DNA of 64,000 bases from Paracoccus sp. C2R09 (lineage in GTDB: Bacteria > Pseudomonadota > Alphaproteobacteria > Rhodobacterales > Rhodobacteraceae), in the NCBI RefSeq assembly GCF_018860625.1, contig NZ_JAHKQB010000010.1, forward strand, positions 217,239-281,238. The letters are read 5' to 3'. Made by a program: the position numbers and the translations under genes. The notes under the pieces were generated by a model. That model was not told the DNA's origin. It was given only the letters and a program-made list of their open reading frames with translations, and made no database searches. The first letter of the stretch is position 1. Each line of letters opens with the position of its first letter. Shown here in pieces: positions 50,327-61,942 of the stretch.

Positions 50327-51663
50327 TGACTGAAGCAGCCGTGAAATCCAAGGACGAGGTGACGCCGCAGGTTTCCGGCGCACCGAAGGCCGAGAACGCG
50401 CTGGAGGCCCGCCTTGCCGCGCTTCCGATGCCCAAGGGCGGCTGGTCGGCCGATGCCCGGTCCGAGGCGCTGGCGCGTCTGCGCGACATGGGCCTGCCGG
50501 GTCCGCGCGACGAATACTGGCGCTTTACCGACCCGCGTCCCTTCAACGCCCCCGAGGCGAAGCCGCTGCCGATCGCCGATGGCGCATCGCCGCTGTTCAC
50601 CTCGCGCGACAAGCTGACGCTGGTCTTCGTGGATGGCGTATTCGACGCAGCCGCGTCCGATGATCTGACGCTGGAAGGGGTCGAGATCTCGACCCTGAAG
50701 GGCACGCATGACGATGCCGATCACTGGGCCAAGGGCATCTTCGGCGCGCTGGAAGCCGCGGGGCAGAAGCCTGCCGCACGTCCCTTCGCCGCGCTGAACA
50801 CCGTCGCTGCGCAGGACGGCCTGCTGATCCGCGTGACGGGCACGCCCTCGAAGCCGATCCACGTTCTGCATCGCCGTGCAAGCGATGTGGCCGACGTGGT
50901 CTGGCACCACGTGATCCGCGTCGAGGAAGGCGCCGAGGCGACGTTCCTGGAAACCGGCACCGTCGGTGCGCGGTCGAATGGCGTGATCGAGGCGGACCTG
51001 GCCAAGGGCGGTCGTCTGCACATGATCGCCGCCAAGCGCGCGGCCGATCCCAAAGTCGGCATCTCGCATGTCTTCGCCCGCGTGGACGAAGGTGCCGCAC
51101 TCAAGAGCTTCGTGCTGTCGGTCAACGGCAACGTGATGCGGAACGAGGCCGTGGTGGACATGGTCGGCGACGATGCGGTCTGCCATGTCGCGGCCGCCGT
51201 GCTGGGCGACCAGAATATCGGTCCGTGCCACCATGACGACACCGTTTTCATCACCCATGGCGCCCTGCGCGGCGAAAGCCGCCAGGTCTTCAAGAAGGTG
51301 CTGAAGAACGGCGCCACCGGCGTCTTCCAGGGCAAGATCCTGGTCAAGCCCGGCGCGCAGAAGACCGACGGTTACCAGATCAGCCAGGCGCTGCTTCTGG
51401 ACGAGCGCAGCCAGTTCCTGGCCAAGCCCGAGCTGGAGATCTATGCCGACGACGTGGCCTGTTCGCACGGTTCGACCACGGGCGCCATCGACGAGGATGC
51501 GCTGTTCTATCTCCGCTCTCGCGGGGTTCCGCGCGAACGGGCGATCGTCTTCCTGGTCCTGTCCTTCCTGGCCGACGCGCTGGAAGAGGTCGAGGACGAG
51601 GGCATCCGCGACGAGATCAACGAACGGCTTGACGCGTGGCTGACGGAACGTCCGCAGATCTGA
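50326..51663 (+). CDS. sufD: Fe-S cluster assembly protein SufD
   Basis: SufB paralogue (445 aa) that pairs with it in the scaffold. DEYWRFTDPRPF near residue 60 and the C-terminal CSHGSTTGAIDEDALFYLRSRG, including the conserved His, are diagnostic. It follows sufC with a one-base overlap and is followed by two membrane-protein genes before sufS. Confidence 0.96.
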   Translation: MTEAAVKSKDEVTPQVSGAPKAENALEARLAALPMPKGGWSADARSEALARLRDMGLPGPRDEYWRFTDPRPFNAPEAKPLPIADGASPLFTSRDKLTLVFVDGVFDAAASDDLTLEGVEISTLKGTHDDADHWAKGIFGALEAAGQKPAARPFAALNTVAAQDGLLIRVTGTPSKPIHVLHRRASDVADVVWHHVIRVEEGAEATFLETGTVGARSNGVIEADLAKGGRLHMIAAKRAADPKVGISHVFARVDEGAALKSFVLSVNGNVMRNEAVVDMVGDDAVCHVAAAVLGDQNIGPCHHDDTVFITHGALRGESRQVFKKVLKNGATGVFQGKILVKPGAQKTDGYQISQALLLDERSQFLAKPELEIYADDVACSHGSTTGAIDEDALFYLRSRGVPRERAIVFLVLSFLADALEEVEDEGIRDEINERLDAWLTERPQI

Positions 51664-51680
51664 GCGAGGCGCGCGGCGGG

Positions 51681-52154
51681 ATGCTCCGTCGCGTGCTGGC
51701 AAGCTGGTGGGCCCCGCGCCGGGTGGTGCGGGGCCTTTCCCACATTCCCGAACGCACGCTGCTGGCGGTGGTCATGCTGGCCGGGTTGATCCAGCTGGTC
51801 GCCCAGGCCCCCGGGCATGCACGGGCCGCGCAGCTGGACCCCTCCATTCCGCTGGATGCGCGGATGGGGGGTGCGCTGATGGGTTCCCTTTTCATGCTGC
51901 CGCTTCTGGCATATCTGGTTGCTGGGCTGACCGGTCTTCTGCTGCTGCCGACACGTTGGCGGATCGATCCGCGCCACGCACGGCTGGCCCTGTTCTGGGC
52001 GTTGCTGGCAGTTGCGCCGGCATCGCTGCTGGCGGGGCTGACCGCGGGCTTCGTGGGACCGGGACCGGCCCTGACACTGACGCGCGCCGTGGCCGGTGCG
52101 GGTTTCATTCTGATCTGGGGCGCCGGTTTCGTGGCGCTGACGAGGCGCAAATGA
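51681..52154 (+). CDS. SUF-operon membrane protein (YIP1-like), first of two
   Basis: Hydrophobic protein (157 aa from the chosen ATG) with about four membrane helices (40-60, 72-98, 106-128, 132-152). The start LRRVLASWWAPRRVVRG is amphipathic. A GTG at 51636 inside sufD would lengthen it. I recall similar short membrane proteins inside rhodobacterial suf operons, but the function is unknown. Its stop overlaps the next ATG by four bases. Confidence 0.7.
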   Translation: MLRRVLASWWAPRRVVRGLSHIPERTLLAVVMLAGLIQLVAQAPGHARAAQLDPSIPLDARMGGALMGSLFMLPLLAYLVAGLTGLLLLPTRWRIDPRHARLALFWALLAVAPASLLAGLTAGFVGPGPALTLTRAVAGAGFILIWGAGFVALTRRK

Positions 52155-52744
52155 CCTTCGACGACTTCAAGCACCTTGTCGGAACGACCTTCCGCAATCC
52201 CGATGCCGCCGCCCGTCAGCTGATCGGGCTGAACCTGCCGATGCAGGCCCGCTGGATGGCGCTGATGCTGGCGGTCAGCGTATCGGCGCTGATGGCCTTC
52301 ATGGTGTCGTCGCTGTTCCCTGCGCCCGAAGGGGCCGAGGCACCCATGCTGTCCTTTGTCCGACAGCCGCTGATGCTGGCTGCGATGCAGTTCGGGGCCA
52401 TCGTGCTTGGGGCCGGGCTGATGACCGGGGTGGGGCGGATCTTCGGCGGGACCGGCAATTTCGCGGATGCGCTGATCCTGACCGTCTGGATCGAGATCCT
52501 GCTGCTGATCGTCCAGGCCGCGCAGGTCTTTCTGTCGCTGGCCCTGCCTGGCCTTGCAGGCGTCCTGGGGATGCTCAGCGTCGCGCTGTTCCTTTGGCTG
52601 ACCGTGCAATTCGCCAAGTCGCTGCACGGCTTCACCAGCGCGCCCAAGGTGCTTCTGGTGATGTTCGCCACCCTTCTTGCCATGGGGTTCGTCCTGTCCT
52701 TTCTGGCCGCCGCGCTCGGCCTCATGCCGGAGATGCCGCAATGA
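52151..52744 (+). CDS. SUF-operon YIP1-family membrane protein, second of two
   Basis: Polytopic protein (197 aa) with five hydrophobic segments. The N-terminus TFDDFKHLVGTTFRNPDAAA, followed by a long helical core, is typical of bacterial YIP1-family proteins. Overlaps with both neighbours (ATGA junctions) show it is translated with sufD and sufS. A membrane partner for Fe-S assembly is a guess; nothing in the sequence shows a catalytic site. Confidence 0.78.
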   Translation: MTFDDFKHLVGTTFRNPDAAARQLIGLNLPMQARWMALMLAVSVSALMAFMVSSLFPAPEGAEAPMLSFVRQPLMLAAMQFGAIVLGAGLMTGVGRIFGGTGNFADALILTVWIEILLLIVQAAQVFLSLALPGLAGVLGMLSVALFLWLTVQFAKSLHGFTSAPKVLLVMFATLLAMGFVLSFLAAALGLMPEMPQ

Positions 52745-53952
52745 GCTTTGACATCGACGCCGTCCGTTCCGATTTCCCGATCCTGTCGCGTCAGGTGAAC
52801 GGAAAGCCGCTGGTCTATCTGGACAGCGGTGCCAGTGCGCAGAAGCCGCAGGTCGTGATCGACGCGATCACCCGCGCCTATGAGGGCGAATACGCCAATG
52901 TGCATCGCGGGCTGCACTTCTTGTCCAACCTTGCGACCGACAATTACGAACGGGTTCGCGGCACCATCGCCCGCTTCCTGAATGCCCCGTGCGAGGATGA
53001 GGTGATCTTTACCAGCGGCTCGACCGAGGGGATCAACCTTGTCAGCTATGCCTGGGCCGCGCCGCGCCTACAGGCGGGCGACGAGATCGTCCTGTCAGTG
53101 ATGGAGCATCACGCCAATATCGTGCCTTGGCATTTCCTGCGTGAACGCCAGGGCGTCGTCCTGAAATGGGTCGAACCCGAGCCCGATGGCAGCTTGCCGC
53201 CCGAAAAGGTGCTGGAGGCTGTGGGTCCCCGGACCAAGCTGATCGCGGTCACCCATATGTCGAACGTCACGGGCACCGTGGTCGATGTCGCGGCCATCGC
53301 GCGTGGGACGGATGTTCCGGTGATGGTCGATGGCAGTCAGGCGGCCGTCCATATGCCGGTGGATGTCGCGGCGCTCGGCTGCGACTTCTACTGCATCACG
53401 GGACACAAGCTCTATGGGCCTTCGGGTTCGGGCGCGATCTGGATCAAGGCGGATCGGCAGGCCGAGATGCGGCCCTTCCTGGGGGGCGGCGACATGATCC
53501 GCACCGTGGGACGCGACGAGGTGACCTATGCCGATCCTCCGCTGCGGTTCGAGGCGGGCACGCCGGGCATCGTCAACCAGATCGGGCTGGGCGCGGCGCT
53601 GGAATACCTGATGGGGCTTGGCATGCAGAATGTCGCGCAACACGAACGCGGTCTGCGCGACTATGCCCGCGACCGTTTGCGCGAGCTGAACTGGCTGCAG
53701 ATCCAGGGGGACGCGGCGGACAAGGGCGCGATCTTTTCGATGACGATGGAAGGGGCGCATGCGCATGACATCTCGACCATCCTCGACAAGAAGGGAATCG
53801 CCGTGCGTGCGGGCAGCCATTGCGCCATGCCGCTGATGGAGTTCTTCGGCGTGAATGCCACCGCGCGGGCCAGTTTCGCGATGTACAATACGCAGGCGGA
53901 AGTGGACGCTTTGGTCGAAGGATTGACCTTCTGCCGAGAGCTTTTCGCCTGA
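52741..53952 (+). CDS. sufS: Cysteine desulfurase SufS
   Basis: PLP-dependent cysteine desulfurase (403 aa) supplying sulfur to SufBCD. The PLP Lys is in ITGHKLYGPSG, the cofactor Asp in VMVDGSQAAVH, and the persulfide Cys in RAGSHCAMPLM. The long N-terminus DFPILSRQVNGKPLVYLD is typical of SufS. It is the last SUF gene here; sufE, sufT and an A-type carrier are not seen downstream. Confidence 0.96.
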   Translation: MSFDIDAVRSDFPILSRQVNGKPLVYLDSGASAQKPQVVIDAITRAYEGEYANVHRGLHFLSNLATDNYERVRGTIARFLNAPCEDEVIFTSGSTEGINLVSYAWAAPRLQAGDEIVLSVMEHHANIVPWHFLRERQGVVLKWVEPEPDGSLPPEKVLEAVGPRTKLIAVTHMSNVTGTVVDVAAIARGTDVPVMVDGSQAAVHMPVDVAALGCDFYCITGHKLYGPSGSGAIWIKADRQAEMRPFLGGGDMIRTVGRDEVTYADPPLRFEAGTPGIVNQIGLGAALEYLMGLGMQNVAQHERGLRDYARDRLRELNWLQIQGDAADKGAIFSMTMEGAHAHDISTILDKKGIAVRAGSHCAMPLMEFFGVNATARASFAMYNTQAEVDALVEGLTFCRELFA

Positions 53953-53967
53953 ATCTTGCAAAGATTC
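53951..53967 (+). terminator. Stem-loop at the end of the SUF operon
   Basis: GAATCTT, loop GCA and AAGATTC form a perfect 7-bp hairpin that includes the last two bases of the sufS stop codon. No T-tract follows, so termination efficiency is doubtful. Confidence 0.4.
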
Positions 53968-54053
53968 GGCAAAGGGCCGAAGAAAGCACGTTCCATCTTG
54001 CCCGGTTGGGGTGATCTCTGCATCCCTTGCTTCAGAACGGCAAGGAGACAGAG

Positions 54054-55271
54054 ATGGCCGAGGTTCTGGTATTGGGTGCAGGCATGGTCGGCGTCACGAC
54101 GGCGCTGGCATTGCAGGAACGTGGTCACGACGTGACCATCGTCGAACGCGGCACCCCGGGCCGCGAGACCAGCTATGGCAATGCCGGGCTGATCCAGACC
54201 GAGGCGGTCGAGCCCTATGCCATGCCGCTGGCCCCCGGCGCGCTGCTGCAGATCGCGATGGGTCGCGGCTATGACGTCAAATGGACGCCGTCCGGTCTGC
54301 TGAGCCAGGTCGGCGCGGTCTGGACCTATGCCCGCAATTCGCTGCCCGCGGCCCATCGCCGCGCGTCGCAGACCTGGGGCAAGCTGATCCGCCAGTCGAC
54401 CGAACGCCACGCACCGCTGGTCGAGGCCGCGGGCGCCGACAACATCATCCGGCGCAACGGCTATATCGAACTGCACCGCACCCCGCAGAAGCTCGAGAAG
54501 GGCCGCAAGGCGGTCGAGCGGTTCCGCAACGATTTCGGTGTCGAATCCAAGCTGCTGACCGGTGCCGAACTGCGCGCCATCGAGCCCTCGATAAAGGTCG
54601 AGGTCGAGGGTGCAACCCATTGGTCCGACGCATGGAATTGCGCGGATCCCGGCGCGCTGGTCGCGGCCTATGCGGCGCTGTTCCAGAGGCGCGGCGGGCG
54701 GGTCGTGAATGCCGATGCGGGCGATCTGCATCGCAAGGGCGCCGCCTGGGTCGTCGACGATGTCGAGGCGGAACACGCCGTCATCGCGCTTGGGCCTTGG
54801 TCGCCCGCCATCACCGAACGCTTCGGGATGCGCATCGCGATGGTCTACAAGCGCGGCTATCACCGTCATTACCACATGGAGCTTCCGCCCCGTCACCCGA
54901 TCGCGGATTTCGGCAATTCGGTCGTGCTGTCGCCCATGCGGCGCGGGTTGCGCATCGCGACCGCCGCCGAACTGACCCCGCATCCGCGCATTTCGCCCCC
55001 GCAGCTGCGCCACGGGGAAAAGGCCGCGCAGGAGCTGTTCGATATCGGCGCCCCGGTCGAGGCCGAACCCTGGACCGGCCGCAGGCCCTGCATGCCCGAC
55101 ATGCTGCCGCTGGTCGGGCGCGTTCCCGATCAGCCGAACCTGTGGGCGCATTTCGGGCATGGTCACCAGGGCTTCACCCTGGGGCCGGTGACGGCCGAGA
55201 TCCTGGCGGACGAGCTTTCGGGCGGACAGGGCTGGGATGCCTTGCAACCATCGCGGCTGAAGCGCGGTTGA
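54054..55271 (+). CDS. FAD-dependent D-amino-acid oxidase/dehydrogenase-like protein (DadA family)
   Basis: DAO-fold flavoprotein (405 aa). The N-terminal Rossmann motif VLGAGMVGVTTALALQERGH binds FAD; SYGNAGLIQ and the C-terminal GHGHQGFTLGPVT are typical of the DadA group. AAGGAG is upstream of the ATG. It stands alone between the SUF operon and uvrB; the substrate is not identifiable from sequence. Confidence 0.87.
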   Translation: MAEVLVLGAGMVGVTTALALQERGHDVTIVERGTPGRETSYGNAGLIQTEAVEPYAMPLAPGALLQIAMGRGYDVKWTPSGLLSQVGAVWTYARNSLPAAHRRASQTWGKLIRQSTERHAPLVEAAGADNIIRRNGYIELHRTPQKLEKGRKAVERFRNDFGVESKLLTGAELRAIEPSIKVEVEGATHWSDAWNCADPGALVAAYAALFQRRGGRVVNADAGDLHRKGAAWVVDDVEAEHAVIALGPWSPAITERFGMRIAMVYKRGYHRHYHMELPPRHPIADFGNSVVLSPMRRGLRIATAAELTPHPRISPPQLRHGEKAAQELFDIGAPVEAEPWTGRRPCMPDMLPLVGRVPDQPNLWAHFGHGHQGFTLGPVTAEILADELSGGQGWDALQPSRLKRG

Positions 55272-55326
55272 TTTAGGCCCCTGCCACGCACATCTTGGGG
55301 GCCAGTCCGAACGGAACGGGAACCTC

Positions 55327-57509
<2,183 letters not shown>

Positions 57510-57513
<4 letters not shown>

Positions 57514-57776
57514 CCGCAGCTGACGCGGCCGATCCAGCCCTTCGGATCCGTATGCAGGGTCAGGCGGGCAGGGTCGGTCGCAAGCGGCACAGGCTTGCCC
57601 AGTTCCGTCAGGCGGACCCGCAGCGACGGGGGAAAGTTCACCTCGCCCCAGTTCATGCCGATGACGCGGGCATGGTGCGCCGGATTGCAGACGCGGTCGG
57701 CGACGGTATAGCTGGGACCGCCTGCGCAGGCGGACAAAATGGTGGCGGCAGCCAGCAGGGCAAGTGGGATCTTCAT
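57510..57776 (-). CDS. Small lipoprotein, divergent I78 peptidase-inhibitor-like
   Basis: Small secreted lipoprotein (88 aa). A signal peptide ends in the lipobox LSAC (Cys17). The C-terminal half, RLTLHTDPKGWIGRVSCG, resembles the DRLNVELDxxGxIxRVxCG tail of the I78 (Potato-inhibitor-like) family, with the two-cysteine pattern kept. The N-terminal AxxLIG part is altered (ARVIGMNWGEV), so inhibitor activity is uncertain. Confidence 0.68.
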
Positions 57777-57854
57777 CGGGGAACCTCGTGCTTGTCAGGT
57801 GACGAACGCCGCGTCGGCGGGGTCGTTCCCATCATAACCCTTTTTCCGGCAATG

Positions 57855-57879
57855 TAAAAAAGGGGCGCCGAAGCGCCCC
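57855..57879 (-). terminator. Intrinsic terminator after sodC
   Basis: On the minus strand GGGGCGC, loop TTCG and GCGCCCC form a 7-bp stem followed by six T residues, just after the superoxide dismutase stop. Confidence 0.93.
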
Positions 57880-57885
57880 GTCGGG

Positions 57886-58437
57886 TCATTCCGCAGCGGC
57901 AAGGACCGCGCAGGCCATCCGTCCGCCGGCATCCCCCGAGGGCTGCGATTCCAGATCATCCTGGCCCGAATGCAACATGAAGGCGGTACCGTCGCCATCG
58001 ACGATCTGTTCGGCACCAAGATCGGGCAGGAAGTATTCGACCATCACTTCGCCCGAATCGGGCACATGGATGTTCGGCATGTCACCCAGATGCGGACCGT
58101 TTTCGGCATGCACGCCGTGATCGCGGCCTTCGCCTGCCAGATGCCCGCCCGCGCTTTGGAACTCGGGGCCTTCGCACAGGCCGGTTTCATGCAAATGCGC
58201 GCCATAGATGCCGGCCGGAACGTCGGTCAGGTCGATCTTCACGTGCAGCATTCCCGACGGCGTGGGAATCGCGGTGATGGTGCCGTGGGGCGTACCGTCG
58301 GCGCCCGCGATATCGGCAGTCATGGCGTCGGCCATCATGTCGGGATTGGCCTGATCACCGTGACCTTCGTGGTTCTCGGCCATGGCGGGTAGGGCGGCGA
58401 TCAGGGTGGCGAATGCGGTTGCGGTGATGCGCAGCAT
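57886..58437 (-). CDS. sodC: Periplasmic Cu/Zn superoxide dismutase
   Basis: Dismutates superoxide in the periplasm (183 aa). A signal peptide ends at AMA-ENHE (about residue 20). The copper and zinc His ligands are in [12 protein letters not shown], the segment through HVP and MLHSGQDD; the disulfide Cys pair is in LCEG and [15 protein letters not shown] ends the protein as usual. An extra acidic/His-rich N-terminus ([13 protein letters not shown]) may bind metal. It ends in an intrinsic terminator. Confidence 0.95.
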   Translation of the reverse strand: MLRITATAFATLIAALPAMAENHEGHGDQANPDMMADAMTADIAGADGTPHGTITAIPTPSGMLHVKIDLTDVPAGIYGAHLHETGLCEGPEFQSAGGHLAGEGRDHGVHAENGPHLGDMPNIHVPDSGEVMVEYFLPDLGAEQIVDGDGTAFMLHSGQDDLESQPSGDAGGRMACAVLAAAE

Positions 58438-58568
58438 GGGATGTTTCCTTTGTTATCGGCTGCAGGTCAACGAAATCGCCACGCATGCGTTCCTGCATCA
58501 TGGCGGGTCTTGAAGGGTGCCGCATTTGCAGCGATACAGGAGCCCGAGTTCGGTCGAGGAATAAGCCC

Positions 58569-58880
58569 ATGCGTGTCCGTATCTATCAACCTTCCCGCAA
58601 TGCGATGACCTCGGGGATGGCCCGCACCCGTGGGTGGTTCCTGGAATACCCCCATGCCGACGCACGAGAGATCGATCCCCTGATGGGCTGGACCAGCAGC
58701 GACGACACGCAATCCCAGGTCCGCCTGCGTTTCGATACCCGCAAGCAGGCCGAGGATTACGCCAAGGAGCGCGGCCTCGATTACATCGTGCAGGAGCCGC
58801 ACAAGCGCGGCACCAATATCCGCCCCCGCGGTTACGGCGAAAACTTCGCAACCGACCGCCGCGCCCCCTGGACGCATTGA
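58569..58880 (+). CDS. NDUFS4-like complex I accessory protein
   Basis: Small protein (103 aa) of the ETC_C1_NDUFS4 family, an alphaproteobacterial and mitochondrial accessory subunit of NADH:ubiquinone oxidoreductase. [40 protein letters not shown] and the tail [11 protein letters not shown] match the family. It stands alone, divergent from sodC, and marks the last core gene before the accessory patch. Confidence 0.92.
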   Translation: MRVRIYQPSRNAMTSGMARTRGWFLEYPHADAREIDPLMGWTSSDDTQSQVRLRFDTRKQAEDYAKERGLDYIVQEPHKRGTNIRPRGYGENFATDRRAPWTH

Positions 58881-59323
58881 TCCCTTTGTTACTCCGTGCA
58901 TAGTTAGTGCCATCCGGGGGTATCTTAAGCCGGCTCCGAGCAAAGGTTTTGTAAGTCATTGATTTTAAGACTTCCTGCTTTAGTCGCTTAGCGGCCGGCC
59001 GGAGCACCTCATCACAGTTGCCCCGTTTTCGAGAGATCCAGATCGCATTCATTGATGAGCTTCTGACTCTGCTCGTCCCGGAGTTGCTGTCGCCGTGTCG
59101 AAGGTCGTCCAGCGCGCTTCCACGGGCATTCCCCGGCTCAGTATGCGGAAAGTATGTGCGAGACAGAGCGCGGGCTCGTGATCCGATGACAAGCTTAGAT
59201 ATTATGTGATGACAATGGGCGGCAAGCCGACCTTCGCTGCGCTTCGAATGAACGGATGCGACACGCCAGAAGCGGCCGTCCGAAAAGTCGGGCCCGTTAC
59301 TGTGCGGAGATCACTCGGGTGGC
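58881..59323. other. 443-bp non-coding boundary of the accessory patch
   Basis: No frame here looks real on either strand, and I find no tRNA, terminator with a T-tract or obvious attachment repeat. The sequence is more A+T-rich than the core to its left (for example TTTTGTAAGTCATTGATTTT near 58950). It probably holds the left junction of an inserted segment. Confidence 0.6.
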
Positions 59324-61942
59324 TTAAATTTTCTTCTGGCGACTTGAGACATCGTCGAGCCAGACCGTGAGTGCGTCAAGTTCCTTCTCGATACGGTCAG
59401 GCGTTGGAGTGACGGGGTTCATCGCATCCGAAATCTTGTGAAGCAGTATAGAGCATTCCCCATAGTGCTGACGCATGGTCTTGGCGTGCTGCTCGGTGAT
59501 TGCTGAGAGTTTGGCGAAGCCCTTCGTATCCACTTTGCTGGAGAAGGTGCGGAGCACAGGCGCGATCGAATCCTCTACAGCGGCTTCCCACGTTTGGCGG
59601 AGGCTGTCGGTGAGTCCGCGAGCGGTCATTAGCCAGTCCGTGCCATCCGGATCGTTGTCATACTGGACCCTTGCTTTCGCAAGGTGGTTGCGCATTGTCT
59701 TTAGGCGCGAGCGGGCATCCTGCGCCTTCTCGGGCGGCTCGTTCCTGCAAAAGCCCGGCGTGTCCTGCCGCTTCTGAATATGGCGGACCGCCACCTCTGT
59801 CTTCAGCGCCGGATCGTCCCCGTGAACGCAGGCGTTGCGCAGAAGGAACAGAAAGGGAAGGTCGTGGGTGAAGACTATCACCTGACGTTTGCGCCCTTCC
59901 TCGGCCAGTCTTTTGGCGATGGATTCACGGTGGAGATGGTCCAGAGACGAGACGGGATCGTCGAAAATGATGCCGGACTCGCTATCGTTTGTAGCGAGCT
60001 CGGCGAGGAACCCGGCAAGCGCGACGCAGCGGTATTCGCCTTCGCTGAGGATCGATCCAGCATTCTCTGACTTCTTGTGCATCAGGCTGACCTTGAACCG
60101 GGAGATCCCACTTTGCGAACCTGCCTGTTCGAGCTCAATCGACAGTCCCGCGAGATCGAGGTGATTGATTTCTTGGGCGAAGCGCCCGCGTAGCCGCTCG
60201 GTGATCAGCGCTCTCGACAGCTCGGTGTTCTTCGCAGTGATCGTGTTCTGCTTAGTGTCTTTCAAGGCCGCGTTAAGCGCGCCGACATCCTTTGCGCGTT
60301 CGATTTCTGCAAGCACGTCGTCTTTCACCCCGGTGAGCCACTGCCGGTCTTGCAGCCCAGCTAGCTCGGCTCTCAGCGCCTTTCGTTCCGGGGCTTCCTC
60401 ATCGGCAAGCAGCGCGTCGGCGCGCGTATCGAGGGCATCAATCACGGCATCGAGACCGAGATCGTCGAGGGTGGGCAATGACAGAGCGACGTCGGCGCCC
60501 GCCCGGAGCACTGCGCGAAGCCGCCACAAGATCCGGACTGTGAACAACGTGTATGCGGCCGCGACTTCTTGATTGCCGAATTCTTCTGCGAGGAACCTGC
60601 GGTCTTCCAGACGCGTCCTGCGACTGAGCCAAGCCTTGCGCAAAGTCTCGACGAAGGCTGAGAGCGCGCGCCGAGCGGCTTCTTCATCCTGTTGGGTGCG
60701 ATCCTGAACGAACGCCTCGAACCGGTGCAGGCGGCTTCCCGCCTGTTCGCTGAGTTCCTGTTGGCAAAGGACGCAGCGGGCTTCCTCGCCGGTGACCGGG
60801 AAAGCTGTCTCCGGATAGGCATCGGCGGTGGAATAAGCGCGCGCTGCCTCCCAGAGTGTCCGCCAAGTTTCCGATCCGACGCCCTCCAGCGGCTCGTTTT
60901 TGAAGAGCGCGGCAGAGGCAAGCCTGGCCGCCTCCGTTTTGGCCCTGAGATCAGAAGAGAGCGTTGCCAGCTGCCCGGCGCTTTCGGTAGAGGCCGCGGC
61001 CTTTAAGGTATGAAGCCTGGTTCGGATGGTCTCGAGCCGGGTCTTCTGCGCCCGGAGCCGCCGCGCCGTGGCCTTGGGGTCGTGGGCGAAATCCGAAGTC
61101 AATTCAGCGAGACGCGCCGCCTCTTCGTCGCTCAACGCGGCCAAGGTTTCAACGGCTTCCGGCTTCGTATCCTTCCCGAGCATGGCCATCATCTGCCCAA
61201 CGGCAGTGTTTGGCGAACATGAGGGATCTGAAACGCTTCGCGGTGTCTGCGCTTTGATCACCGCGATCTCGCCGTCAATCGTCTCCTTGACCGACTTGCA
61301 AGCGGCGACAAGCCGCTCGAGCACTTTCATCGGAAACGGCGTGTAGGCGAGATCGTTGGTTTCCTCTACGTGAACGTTGGCGGTGCGGGAGTCGAAGACG
61401 CTGATTTCGGAAAAAAGCGCATCGACTGGCTGGCCGCTCTTCCAGGTCGCCTTCTGCGTCTGCGCCCCGGCTTGGTATTCAAGCTCTGCGAATTGGGGCC
61501 CTTTGGCCTGTTCATAGATGTTCGGAAGGAGCGTCTCCTCCTTGCCCCTTGCGTTCCTGGCCCGGCAGGAACGCTTCAGGAGGCGAACGTAGCCGGATTT
61601 ACCAGCGCCATTGTCGCCGTAGATGATCGTGATCCCTTTCGGGATGAAGGAAAGGGTTTGCTTCTCGGCGAGGGCGTTGACGTTCTGGACATTGCGAATG
61701 CTCTTCAGCGCCACTGTTGGCGCACCTGTTTTCTGAGCCGAGATGTGCTCTTCCCTTAGAGGATAAGATGGGTTCGATTTGTCCTTGCATAGGTCGGCGA
61801 GAGTTGCAATGTCAGCGTCCGTCAGCTCGCCGTTTTGAAGTAGGCGCCTAAGTGCGTCGCGCTGCCAAGCAGGACGTTCTTTCGACCAATCAAGAATTGA
61901 GCGCAATGCATCCGCTTCAGTTTGAATTTTTTCTTTTGTCAT
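59324..61942 (-). CDS. AAA_13-family ATPase, RloC-like with a zinc-hook motif; possible defence protein
   Basis: Large SMC/Rad50-type ATPase (872 aa from 61942; an ATG at 62029 would add 29). Walker A GDNGAGKSG is at about 109-117, the signature LSEGE at 632-636, Walker B GIIFDDP at 657-663 and the H-loop FTHD at 691-694. The long middle is helical and carries CVLC (390-393), a Rad50-like zinc hook. The N-terminal SILDWSKERPAWQRDALRRL is a separate helical domain. RloC also has a zinc hook plus an anticodon nuclease, but I see no convincing nuclease triad here. Codon use is less G+C-biased than in its neighbours, and IS debris lies nearby. Confidence 0.8.
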   Translation of the reverse strand: MTKEKIQTEADALRSILDWSKERPAWQRDALRRLLQNGELTDADIATLADLCKDKSNPSYPLREEHISAQKTGAPTVALKSIRNVQNVNALAEKQTLSFIPKGITIIYGDNGAGKSGYVRLLKRSCRARNARGKEETLLPNIYEQAKGPQFAELEYQAGAQTQKATWKSGQPVDALFSEISVFDSRTANVHVEETNDLAYTPFPMKVLERLVAACKSVKETIDGEIAVIKAQTPRSVSDPSCSPNTAVGQMMAMLGKDTKPEAVETLAALSDEEAARLAELTSDFAHDPKATARRLRAQKTRLETIRTRLHTLKAAASTESAGQLATLSSDLRAKTEAARLASAALFKNEPLEGVGSETWRTLWEAARAYSTADAYPETAFPVTGEEARCVLCQQELSEQAGSRLHRFEAFVQDRTQQDEEAARRALSAFVETLRKAWLSRRTRLEDRRFLAEEFGNQEVAAAYTLFTVRILWRLRAVLRAGADVALSLPTLDDLGLDAVIDALDTRADALLADEEAPERKALRAELAGLQDRQWLTGVKDDVLAEIERAKDVGALNAALKDTKQNTITAKNTELSRALITERLRGRFAQEINHLDLAGLSIELEQAGSQSGISRFKVSLMHKKSENAGSILSEGEYRCVALAGFLAELATNDSESGIIFDDPVSSLDHLHRESIAKRLAEEGRKRQVIVFTHDLPFLFLLRNACVHGDDPALKTEVAVRHIQKRQDTPGFCRNEPPEKAQDARSRLKTMRNHLAKARVQYDNDPDGTDWLMTARGLTDSLRQTWEAAVEDSIAPVLRTFSSKVDTKGFAKLSAITEQHAKTMRQHYGECSILLHKISDAMNPVTPTPDRIEKELDALTVWLDDVSSRQKKI

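Noticed and set aside
58498..59052. 184-codon minus-strand frame overlapping the NDUFS4-like gene
   Set aside because: Half of it is antisense to the conserved complex I gene and the rest shows no family resemblance.
58881..59323. tRNA gene as integration site of the accessory patch
   Set aside because: No T-loop GTTCRANNC, acceptor pairing or CCA-end could be found in this stretch on either strand.
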